Source: Smittia aterrima
Taxonomy: Eukaryota; Arthropoda; Insecta; Diptera; Chironomidae
Assembly: GCA_033063855.1 (NCBI GenBank)
Contig: CP093829.1
Span: 15,841,537-15,905,536 of the forward strand
Length of the DNA stretch: 64,000 nt
Reading direction: 5' to 3'
Shown here piece after piece: positions 44,559 through 55,370 of the stretch. Under the pieces are notes generated by a model. That model saw only the letters and a program-made list of their open reading frames with translations, ran no database searches and was not told where the DNA came from. Positions within the stretch are counted from its first letter, which is position 1. Each line of letters opens with the position of its first letter. A program made the translations under genes and the position numbers.

Positions 44559-46937
44559 ATGTCGTTTAACTTTGGAAATACAAGTACCACAGGCCTCGGA
44601 TCGACGAGTACGCCGGCAAAACGTGAGTTAATGGACGAGAAGCATCAATTCATTTTATTTTCGCGGGTTTAAGGTTAATTCGATTAAGTTAGAAGCTGAT
44701 TTAATTGCTGTTTTGCAATAACTTCTGCTGATAATGTCGATCACTTTGGTTTGCTGAGTTGCTTCTGGAAACTTCCCTTGACTTCCTTCTAGCTTCTAAA
44801 TTGTCTCGCTTTTTCAAGCTCTCCAGTCTTCTCCTGCAACATCTTTTGAAATAGAAAACCAAGCGAATGAAGTATTCACTTACTGTCGATAGATATAACA
44901 GCCATAGAAGACCAAAAGCATGAAGACACATGATAAAACAAATGAGAAAGTATAATAGAATTGCTGAATCTTATCAGCAGACATTTCGTGATATTTGTTG
45001 TTTCTTTTATTTTAAAAACTTAGTTCCTTTTAGACTTTAACTTGTCTCTTAAAAGTTTACTTAATCACTTATTTAATTCTATATAATGAATAAGAAACAC
45101 GCTTGATTCACACAAGGTGTCGGTTTCAACTAAATTCCTTCGTTTCCTTAATCTAATTAGTGCAAATCTAAATGCAATCGTTGCACGTGATGAATGAATC
45201 CAACTAATTGTCTTTATTTTCGTAGAGGGATTCGGTTTTGGTTCTTTCGGAACGCCAGCCAGCACAGCCCCTCCTGCATTTGGAGCAAACACTTTTGGTA
45301 CTCCAAGCGTTGCTTCAGCATTCGGACAACCAAGGTAAAGAATAATATTTATTAAATTAAATTCATTAACTGACCATTTTCGTAGTCAATCATCGTTTTC
45401 ATTCGGCGGAGCTAACACAGCAACTGCTCAAGTCCAACCACTGAGTTTTGGAGCGAATCCAACTACGCAAGCACCAGCCTTTAACTTTGCAACAGCCACA
45501 ACTTCAGCTGCTCCTTCATTTGGTTTTGGTCAAGCAGCTACGACTTCAACTGCAACGCCTTCATTTGGCTTTGGTACTGCAGCTACATCTACGGCAGCAC
45601 CTGCTTTCGGATTTGGTGCTCCAGCAACTTCAACAGCTCCAGCGTTTGGATTCGGAGGAGGATTTGGAGGAACGACTGCTCCACCAGCATTCGGTCAACA
45701 AAATACAGGATTTTCGGGTTTCGGTCAACCTCAACAGCAACAACAGCAGCAAGCAACTAACTTGTCATCAGAAGAAACCTTAAAGCAAGCAATCTATAAT
45801 GTTTCCATATTTGGCGATGAGCGTGACTCTACGTTGGCTCGTTGGAATTATCTTCAAGCTGTGATGGGTACAGGAAAGGCTTTCTATTCTCAGTCTCAAG
45901 GGCCAGTTGATCTCAATCCCCAGAATCATCTCTGTCGATTTAAGGCAATGGGTTACAGTCGATTGCCAGGAAAAGACAACAAAATGGGACATGTCGCTAT
46001 CAAGTTCAATAAGCCAGTCGCTCAAGTAAAAGGTCAACAGTCGCAACTTATTCCAAAACTTAGTCAATTATTCGGCAATCGTCCAAATTTGATGATTCAC
46101 ATTGATTCGACGAAGTCTTTGACTGAGAATTCATGCCAAGTCGTAATATACTTGGAGGAGAAAACACCAACCTCTAATGAAACAAAGAGAATTGTCGCCA
46201 CGGAAACAGCTTCGTTTTTGAATCAAAATCAACTGAAATATCAACTAACTCCAATGGGAATCGAAGAAATTTTTCCAATGATTCCACCAGACGAGGATCA
46301 ACTGAAACAATATCTTGAGACACCACCAAAAGGAATTGATCCTCGTATGTGGAAACAAGCAATCGCAGACAATCCAGATCCGAAGACTTTCATTCCGGTC
46401 CCTCTAGTTGGATTCAACGATCTCAAGTCTCGACTAACGTGCCAAGAAAATGAAACTTCTAATCATGTTTCATATTTATCGAAACTTGAAAGAGACATTG
46501 GAGAGTTGAAGCAACGACACTCAAACACATCAGCAAAGATAATGGAACATCGAAGGAAATTCTCAGAACTGAGTCATCGTATTCTAAGGATTATTGTAAA
46601 ACAAGAAAGTTCACGCAAAGCCGGTATAGCTTTGACACCCGACGAAGAAGTAATCAGAACGAAACTTGAGAATATGCACGCTCTCGTGTCTGCACCAACG
46701 CAATTCAAAGGTAAACTGAGTGAGTTGCTTTCTCAAATGAGAATGCAGAGAAGTCAGTGGGCTCTGGGCGGCACTAACGAGTATAGTTTGGATAAAGAAT
46801 CAGTTGAAGAAATGAAGAACTTTCTTACGATGCAGCAGCGAGCAATGGAATTGCTAATCGAAACAGTTAACAAAGACATGCAAGACTGTAAAGTAATAAC
46901 CGAAGGAATGTCCCAAATTAACTCTGGAGCTATTTAG
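44559..46937 (+). CDS. Nup54: Nucleoporin Nup54
   Basis: FG-nucleoporin of the central channel, in complex with Nup62 and Nup58. Exons are 44559-44622, 45226-45334 and 45386-46937, giving 574 residues. The first ~195 residues carry FG/GFG repeats (FNFGNT, GFGFGSFG, SFGFGQAA, PAFGFGGGFGG) and a polyQ run. The folded Nup54 region follows (YNVSIFGDERDSTLARWNY, PQNHLCRFKAMGYSRLP). The alpha-helical C-terminal domain includes NPDPKTFIPVPLVGFNDLK and a coiled coil. Intron 1 (603 bp) is long for this region. AATAAA is at 46986. Confidence 0.96.
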
Positions 46938-48815
46938 GTTTCGAGTCTCATGTTTACGTTTCTTTATTAAAAACAAATCTTTGAAAATAAATTGTAAGCC
47001 CATCGAAAAAATCTAAGAAACAATACCGCTAGATTTAGATCCTAAATTTTAGGATTCTTTGTTTAAAATTGTTTTAGGTAGAATTTTTGTAAGAAATTTT
47101 TCTTCTCAGCTGAAGACCTGACAAAATCGTAACATCTCTAAACCATACCATTTTAAAATATTTACTCTTTAACAAATTTTGTACGAGTTTAATTAAGGAA
47201 GTAAGTTCGCTGATTAATTTCTTCATTTGAATACATAATGTTGTCACTTGTTCTTGGACAGTTTCATAAAAATCTCGACAGCAACCCCAGTCAGATTTTG
47301 ATCGCTCATTCCTTTTATGGTCAATTCTTTATGAAGGAATTTCCTCATTTCACCTTTCGGAATAAATCTGTGATCACTCTAAATTTTCTTGACAATTTCG
47401 TCAAAGTTCGTAGGTGTCAACTCACTCAAAAGAGTTTTAATTATAACTTTCTGTTGTTCGAAAGGGTCTTTTGGCGGTTCATCATCTGATTCCTGGAATT
47501 TTCTCCGCTTTGGTCTATGTCTATTCTCCGCAATACCCAATGATTCATTGAACTATGAGGAATTATCGGTTTAAAAAGATATATTTATTTTCTCATCATA
47601 GTCTTGATGGTCTCTGAATGATCAGTTTTATGCATCGTTTTTATCTTTGCCTTCACAGTATCAACTAAAAGATGAAAGCATTCTTTGATTTGTCGCATTC
47701 ATATCGTCGAAATCCTAAAAAGGATAGATCAGCTTGCAACACTTCTTTGTCAATGAAGCCGATGTTAAAAAGTTCCACGAAAAATTTGATTGTTCCTTTT
47801 GCGTTTTCTAAAGAAAAGTTATTTTTCCATTGCAGAACAATTTCAAGTTTTTATACTCTGTCTGAACATTCCACGGTAAGTGCCGTACGAAGGTTGAACG
47901 CTTCTTCTTCTCCTGTCAATGGTGGTCCTATGAAGGAAAGCTTCGCGACTGCTTCAGCAAATTTGGATGATAAATTGTAATCACGTATTTTTTTCAGCTT
48001 ATCGATCGACACGAATGCCAATTTGATATTGCCGATTCTTACAAATATTTTGAATATTTTGCGTTCAAAGTCTTTTGAAATTTTCTCATGAGATTGTCTC
48101 GTAAATTAGGAAAAGGAGGTTTATTTAATGAGCCTTAAAGAGAAGGTAATAAATTTTTATTTGAGTTTCGTTGCCCATCTATTGAACTAACCGTCTGGTT
48201 TCGAGCGATGGTTGTAAGTGACAATTTCCTTTTAGGAATGGTTGCAATATGTTTTTGTACTCCGGAAATTTCTAATCTCTGTCCCAAAATCCGTAGAAAT
48301 TTGTTCGAGTCCACACGAAATTGCTTCTTCTTCTGTTATAAACAATTGAAAAATGTACACTGTTTCACAAAGCGAGAAATGGAATGTCGAACTTACATGA
48401 GTCACTTGTTGATTTTCAAACAATTTCTGATTATGACTTTAAAGAAATTTGATAGTTTGTTTACTGATTATTCTTAATTACGAGATCTGCTGCGTAAATT
48501 GCTCCTCGTTAATTATTATTTTAATTTTCCCCTTAACAGTCTGTCTAAAAATTCTATGAGGGGAAATTCTATATTTTGAATTTCAACGAGTTTTCGTGAA
48601 AAACAAATAAAAATGTTAAAAATTGTAAAGTTTATTTATTTGATCGTTTCAAACATTTTTTTTATCAAAAAGAATTTGTTTCGAATGTTTAGCAAAAATA
48701 TTTGTTTTAAAAACAGTCTCGACAAATGTGACATTGAAAGAAAATGATTGAGCGATAAAACGCTTTACATAAAAATTAAAAAGTGATATAAAAAATATTT
48801 AGAAAGGTTTCGGTT
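46938..48815. other. Interval between Nup54 and the MIF4G-like gene
   Basis: Contains the Nup54 3' UTR, a decayed MIF4G-type gene copy on the minus strand (about 47230-48420) and the 3' region of the intact MIF4G-like gene. TTTATT near 48630 may be its polyadenylation signal. Remaining parts are AT-rich with no gene. Confidence 0.55.
47235..48425 (-). pseudogene. Decayed paralogue of the adjacent MIF4G-like gene
   Basis: Reading the minus strand gives a chain of MIF4G-like pieces broken by in-frame stops and at least one frameshift. In order they are: LEQISTDFGTEIRN; FVRIGNIKLAFVSIDKLKK; LSSKFAEAVAKLSFIG; GTIKFFVELFNIGFIDKEVL; a shift of frame; IKECFHLLVDTVKAKI; then after a gap KVIIKTLLSELTPTNFDEIV, a TAG, and FIPKGEMRKFLHKELTIKG. 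The pieces line up in the same order as the intact gene (IVKFFGELYNVGLIISGIL, CLLTLISTVKDKVRI, AYKILITEVTSDNSTEIIKK, LLSEDIWKLFCEELILK). This indicates a tandem duplicate that lost function. Boundaries are approximate, and the SLGIAENRHRPKRRK segment may be a linker. Confidence 0.7.
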
Positions 48816-51800
48816 TTAGCGATTATTCGGATGATCAAAAAATAAAGGCATGATGCTACCTCTCGAGAAGTTGTTTGTCTGAAGATATCTTGCTCTTGGA
48901 TCGATAAAAGGCGGCGGTTGAGTTAAATCTGGTTGATTCAGGAATCGTCTATCTTCGTCATCCGTTGCAATCAATGACTTTAGTAAATCAATTAGTTCAG
49001 TATAAATCCACTGATCTTGTGATTTCATTGGTTCTATCGATGCCAGTCGAACGGTTCGCAAATAATCAGTCATAACGTCTTTTCGTATATCCTTCTTCAC
49101 CTTATTTCCTGCTGGTCTCAATAAGGCGATAAATATTTTAACTCGGCGAATATTCCCGAAATTTCCAGTTGCAATGAGGCTCATACATTGATAGAGATTA
49201 GAATCGTTTAAACATCCGCGAACGTAAAGTAAGCTTATGAAATTAGCAGTTCGTGTTGCGGTTTCGTTTGATTCATTTTCATTAAAAAAGTCAAGGCCAA
49301 TCTCCTTTCCCAACTCGTTTCCGAGAGCTGATAATGCAGTATTGCCTAAAATCTTTTTAAAATGTTGTGAATCATTCGCTATCATCATTCCAATATCGAT
49401 GTATGTATCAAGGTCCTTTTTATTGAGCGATTTAATTAAAAGTTCTTCCGCAAACTTCTTCCATTCCCATTCTCGTTTCTTGCTGGCCTCCTGGACAAGT
49501 TCTTTAATATTTGTGGATTCTGAATTCACCAAATTATCAATGAACCCAGAGAAATCGAAACTTTGCACGATAAATTTGTTTGCATCCGATGTTGAGGAAA
49601 CTGGTGAATCGCGAGTCGATGACGAACTAAGAATAAACATTTCGTTAACTCAGAAGATATTTTTGGATTAGAAATTTGCTTACCTCGAAGTTCCGTTCTC
49701 AAAATTTGGACTCAAACGAGTTGCACTTATATTAAATAAGTCCATTAGCTTAGATGATTCATTCGTTGTTGAGCTATAAATAGTATTGTCACGATTTGCT
49801 GTTTGTAATGAAAGCGGAAGTTTAAATACCTCTTCACTCCAGACAAATTTCTTGTAAATGAATATAGATCGTCCTCGATATTCCATCGAGGAAGTGAGCT
49901 GAACACAGGCTCGTGAAACACAGGCAAATCGAAGTTATCGAATGTGTTTGAGCTGAAATAATTTCATTATTGTATGTGTCTCTAAGATTCTTATCAGTTT
50001 TCACCTTTTCAACGCATGCGAGACCTCGAACAATGAACTACTTTCAGGTTGTGTGTTAACATTCTTGAAGAAATCTTCAAATAACTTGTCCGATCTATTA
50101 TGGGTAGAGCTGCTGTACAATCAAGAATTAAAATTGTTTCACAAGAATTCACAAATTGCATTGACTCACCTTGAAATAAGATCAACTGCAGTCGATTTCA
50201 TTGGCAGTGAATGATTTAAGTCTGGAAACTCTTTGCGAAGATACTCTTCATAGTCGTCAGTGTCGATATTTGTTAACGATATTTGTTTCTTTAGTTTGTT
50301 ATTAAATTCTTTCTCCGTTCTAAGAGTTTCGCCATCGGGTGCTTTGGAGTTTATTTTTAGATCGACATCATATGATCTGGAGCTGGAACGAAAAATTTAA
50401 AATCTTGCAATTTGCTGCAACATGTTTTTCTTACTTTTTATTTTCGAGCCATGAAGTTTCAAGTGGCAGCTGAGACTCTAGACAAGCATTACTGAATCCA
50501 TTTTCACCGTTGAATTCGTTGAAATCAACAAATGTTTTCTTCTTGCTTCTAACTTTCTTTGACGCTGAACTGTAAAATTGTATTTTATTATGAAAACCAC
50601 GTAAGTAGATGGAAAAGGGCTTATTCAAAAATTATTAACAGTGCTTGCCCCACACTTTTCGTGATTGGAAAATATTTTCTTCTTACCTTATAAATTCTTT
50701 GTTTTCGCTTTTGGTTACAGACGACGACATCTGCTTCACAACAACTGGAGTCTCAGGTAGCACAGCCCCAAACAAATATTCATCAAGAACAGATGATTCC
50801 ATGTGGCTACTTCCAATCGAACTTCTTTTTACAATTTCGATCACGTTCCTACGAACAGGTTCGTCAAGCTCTTGAACCTTTGATTGCTTAATTTTTTTGC
50901 TGGATTTGATGACATCGAAAAGTTTGATAAAATATTGAGCGGCCAAATTGGCGTTTTCCCCTTGAAATGTTATAATTGTTTCGATAATTTCACGGATGTT
51001 GCTAATGCTGACGTTCTTTCTGTCAATCATCTTGTCGATAAAAATTATAACACCCTCCAAATGATCTGGACTTTCATCAATCAACGAATTACTAATCGAT
51101 CTCTTTATGATATCGTAAAAAATCTTTTTGCAATCTTCTTTCTTGATTGAAGTGCCAGCGATGGCTTTAAGGCAAATATCAATTACAGATCCAGAAACTT
51201 CGGGAGTGTCAAAAGACTTTAAAATCAATTCCTCACAAAATAACTTCCAGATATCTTCGCTTAACAAAAATGTGTGGTTATCCTTGATCTTTTTGATTAT
51301 TTCCGTTGAATTGTCTGAAGTAACTTCGGTAATTAAAATTTTATATGCTTCTCTCTTTTCCTGCTCAGATTGTGGTTGTTGAACGATCGGTTTAACTTGA
51401 CACTTCACTTTCTTTATAGCGCAAGGTTGAGGTTCTTGATAAATCGTTGGATTCTGTTCAACTTCTTCAATAATTTCTATTGTTTTCTTGACAACAATCG
51501 ATTGATCTGTCTCCAACAGTATACGAACTTTATCCTTCACTGTTGATATTAAAGTCAATAAACACTTCCTTGATTTTGCGCAATTGAATTTTCTTTCATT
51601 TAACACGTCGATCTGTTTCTTCAGTATTCCACTAATAATAAGTCCAACATTATAAAGTTCGCCAAAAAACTTGACGATCCCCACAGCTCGTTCTGTTGTT
51701 ACATCACTCTCATATATAGCATCATAGCATTTAACTTTTAATTCTCCTAACAACGCGTTCTTGAATGTCAGAGGCTCCGTATCTTCATTCGGATAAAATT

Positions 51801-52020
51801 TTAACATCTTCAGAGCACAGTCGGCGAATTTCTTTGGATCTGAGTTCATAACGGCCCTCTCAAAGAAGTAAGACGCACACTGTCTCATTTCATCTGCGGT
51901 CTTCACATAAAAGCTAATTTTATCTTTCAATGTAAACTGCTCCAAAGCTCTGACGAGATTAAAAATATTTGCTGGAATGCCGGCCGGTACAAAGTCTTTT
52001 GACGTCGACTTTCCCAACAT
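48816..52020 (-). CDS. MIF4G/HEAT-like repeat protein, eIF4G-related, lineage-specific
   Basis: A 937-residue protein. Exons are 52020-50687, 50569-50435, 50382-50170, 50112-50005, 49952-49830, 49773-49684 and 49626-48816; every internal junction is phase 2. The N-terminal block (IFNLVRALEQFTLKDKISFY, FADCALKMLKFYPNE, AVGIVKFFGELYNVGLIIS) has the pattern of a MIF4G domain of the eIF4G/PAIP1 group. A second helical block (about residues 225-380) follows. Then comes a run of small exons, each opening with a Ser-Ser-like junction and carrying an acidic/aromatic motif (YEEYLRKEFPDL, LFEDFFKNV, FDNFDLPVF, LMDLFNIS). A third helical block forms the C-terminus. No eIF4E-binding YxxxxL-phi motif was seen. 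A role in mRNA binding or translation is inferred only from fold resemblance. Divergent from DGK-epsilon. Confidence 0.75.
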
Positions 52021-52516
52021 CTTGGTTGATGATCTCACTTAATTCAGAAATAGAATATTGCTATCAAACGCAAATCAAAAGTGTTATCAGCGTTTTGTCA
52101 ATTACTCGGTGCAACTTGTTGCACAAATTATTGCTTATTCAGGGTTTGTTTGAGAATGTTGGTTGATTCACTTCGTTGCTTAAAATTTCTTATCTCTTCT
52201 CTTCTTTAAATTCACTTGTTATTGCTCATCGATACGCAATTCAATTTATGATCGTCTTCTTAAAATTTTCATAAGATTAATTTCGCCATCAACTAATTAT
52301 AATAATTTTCGCTCCCATCAAATCACGAATCCCATCCAATCAAATCAAGACACGTATGGACAATCAGTTAGTCCTGTTTCGATTCTTACTTTGTAGCGTG
52401 TGATTAATTTTTTTTTTACTAGACGTGTTCGACACTACTCTCGTTCGACAAATGAAAAAAACAAACATTTAGAGTTATGGTTTCTAAAAAATGAGAATTT
52501 GAGAGAGAAGAAAGAA

Positions 52517-53244
52517 CAATTGGCAGTAGCAGTTCGTACTTACTGTAGGGTTTTGCATCCGTTGGACTGGTTACAGGGGACATTTTACTTAAAGGGAACG
52601 AAGTTCCACTTTGAGCTCACCAGAGGTGGATCCAATGTGTGGAGCTTGGATTTTCTGGGATTTATTGCTTTATCTTGACCAGTTGAACATTTTTTGTGAA
52701 CATCTCAATGCTCTACTCCAAAGAGAACGAAGTTCCACTTTGAGCTCACCAGAGATGGATCCAATGTGTGGGAGCTTGGAATTTCTAAGATTTATTGCTT
52801 AGTCAAGTAGAGCTGATCATTTTATGTAAAGAATTCAAAGCTCTAACTCTAAAGGAAGAGAAGTTTCATTTGGCGCTGGCAAGAGGTGGACCCAGATCTG
52901 GTCAGCTATAATATTCATGCACTCGATTCAACATGCTGATCACTTCTTGTGAACAAGTCAAAGCAGAAATGTGCTTCCGTTTCCGAGAAAACTTATTTTA
53001 AAACTAAAAATCGATCTTTTTGTATAGAGATTCCAGGTTGGCCCGTGAACCCGATCCTGATGAGCTAGCGAAAAATCCTCAAAAGTTGTTTCTCGTATTA
53101 ATATTCTATATCGACTGGCGAGAAAATTAATTCGCTAGCTCATTGCGTTCGCGAGTTATCTCAATCACGGACCACGGAAGACGGAAGACGGACAAAGCGA
53201 TCACAATAGGGTGTTCCATCCTTCGGATGAAAAACCCTAAAAAT
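52517..53244 (+). mobile_element. Repeat element copy 2 (MITE-like, between the MIF4G-like gene and DGK-epsilon)
   Basis: Second copy of the element at 43047-43762, same orientation, similar end to end. Subterminal inverted repeats are TAGGGTTTTGCATCC at 52546 and GGATGAAAAACCCTA at 53225-53239. The three tandem units start at 52591, 52720 and 52851. It carries a small extra duplication (ACGGAAG twice) near its right end. It ends ~120 bp before the DGK-epsilon ATG. Sequence outside 52517-53244 does not match the flanks of copy 1. Confidence 0.8.
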
Positions 53245-53362
53245 ATCCCTTTAATTGTGCGGGTGTTTCGTAGGCCGAAGTCCGGACTCTTCCCGCGAGT
53301 ACAGTACGGTCTAGTTCTTTGTTTACATTTTTTTTTTGCAAATCATTTTAATTTAGAGGGTG

Positions 53363-54995
53363 ATGGATCTCATTGTCGTATTGATCGTTTCAATACTTCT
53401 CTTTATACTTTGGCTAATCGTACACAGTTATGCTCAACCGACAGTCCATATAAGCGATCAAAAGCGACGTCACTTATGGAAGAAGAAAAATGAAAATCGA
53501 GTTTTGTACTGCAATATTTGTGAGCTGCTCCTGAACTCTCAGGGTTTTGCGTGCGAATATTGTATCGTCGCGTGTGATAAGCAAGCATGCATGAAAATTG
53601 CTGATAAGAAATTAAAGTGCAAACAACAACGTGAACGAAAAGAAATTGCTCTTGACAAATTTCCTCATCTTTATGTAAAAGGAAATCTTACAAATGCGAC
53701 TTGCAGGAATTGCTCGAAAGAAATTGAAAATGTCCATGACCCAGGAATTCATGGGTCTCGCTGCGTTTGGTGTAACGAGTCATTTCATGATTATTGTGCT
53801 ACGGAACTTGCATGTGACTTTGGAAAATATCAAGAACTCATCATTCCTCCTTTTGCAGTCAAAGCATGCAGGACAAGAAAAGCTCCAGCACTCCATCTCA
53901 AAGAAATCAGCCCGATTCCTCAATGGAAGAATTGGAATCCTTTGATTGTGATCGCTAATATAAAATCAGGTTCTAGCGAAGCAGAGGAAGTCGCCAACAT
54001 GTTCCGCTCAATTCTCAATCCAATTCAAGTAATATCATTGACATCTCGTGGACCGGCAGAAGCTCTTGCAATCGCAAAGCTTTGTCCAGTTAAATGTAGA
54101 GTGCTTGTATGTGGCGGTGATGGCAGCGTTGCTTGGGTTTTAAATACTATCAATGAGATGAATCTCGATCAAAAAGTAGCTGTTGCAATCTGTCCCATCG
54201 GAACAGGAAATGATTTATCACGAGTACTTGGATGGGGAAAAGAAATTAAAGACGAATATCTTCTGTCCGTCGATAAGCTCATTGATGAAATTAATCGAGC
54301 GGAAACTGTTCAACTCGATCGTTGGTTGATGGAAGTAAATTTTGATAATCGTTCGTTGATTGTACGAAAATTGCATCACGACAAGAAATTCTTCATGTAC
54401 AATTATTTCAGCGTTGGTGTCGATGCTCTTGTGACTTTGAATTTTCACAAAGCTCGCGAAAGCGCATTCTATCTCGTGAAAAGCAAGATAGTTAACAAGT
54501 TCATGTACTTTTTATATGGAACCCAGCAAGTTCTTATTCAAGATTGTGATAGATTACACGATAATATCGAAGTTTATCTGGATGATGAGAAAATCGAATT
54601 ACCCGAACTACAATCAGTTGTTGTCTTGAACATTGACAGTTGGGGCGCTGGCGTGAAACTTATCGAAATGACTAAGGAGAATGACAGAAAATTTGCTGAA
54701 TCGCATTCAACATCTGATGCGACATCTGAAGTTTTTGGTATCGCTTCTTCATTCCACATCGCGCAACTTCAAATTGGAAGAACGAAGCCATTAAAACTGG
54801 GAAGAGCAAAAGAAATCAGGGTAAGAAAACATTAGATATTGATTTAAAATTTAGTATCTAATTTAAGTTTTTTTTTAGATAAAGCTGAAAGTGAGTTGTC
54901 CAGTTCAAGCTGATGGTGAACCTTGGGTTGAACTTCCCTGCGAAATCAGAATAAGTCCACACAGTCAAGCAACAATGCTCAAGCGCATTGGATGA
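53363..54995 (+). CDS. Dgke: Diacylglycerol kinase epsilon
   Basis: Membrane-bound lipid kinase that converts diacylglycerol (preferring arachidonoyl species) to phosphatidic acid in the phosphoinositide cycle. Exons are 53363-54820 and 54879-54995, giving 524 residues. A single N-terminal membrane helix (LIVVLIVSILLFILWLIV) marks the epsilon type. Two cysteine-rich C1 domains follow: CNICELLLNSQGFACEYC and CRNCSKEIENVHDPGIHG, then CVWCNESFHDYC. The catalytic domain has NPLIVIANIKSGS, VCGGDGSVAWVLNTI and CPIGTGNDLSRVLGWG. The accessory domain ends CEIRISPHSQATMLKRIG. The ATG at 53363 was preferred over the preceding in-frame GTG. AATAAA is at 55150. Confidence 0.96.
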
Positions 54996-55370
54996 AATAA
55001 TCTCAATCCCCGCCATGATGAATCTCCAAATTAGAATCCCAAATTCAAAAGAAATGTGACCAAAGCTTTCATCTGTCTATGTATTTTAACAATCGCTTCC
55101 TCCTTTTTTGGATCTCAATGTGTTTTGTATTTATTTGCTCGTGAATTGAAATAAAAAGTTTATAAGTTTTAGTTTGTTCCTTTGAACATCTTCAGATTTT
55201 ATTATTACGCTCCAATATAAGAGCGACGCAGTTAAGATACAATTGAATACAATTTCATGATCAAATACCGAACAAAAGTGCAAATTAAAAAATCACAATT
55301 AAAATATCAATAATTTACGCAAGGAAGAGAGACTAAAATAAGTCTTCAAGATCTAACTATGATCACTCAT
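54996..55370. other. Convergent 3' regions of DGK-epsilon and the KIAA0930 homologue
   Basis: Untranslated AT-rich sequence with a plus-strand AATAAA at 55150. No coding content was seen. Confidence 0.5.

Noticed and set aside
43146..52802. Frames beginning MSSPEVDPM inside the two repeat copies.
   Set aside because: They arise from the tandem units of the repeat and end at once outside it.
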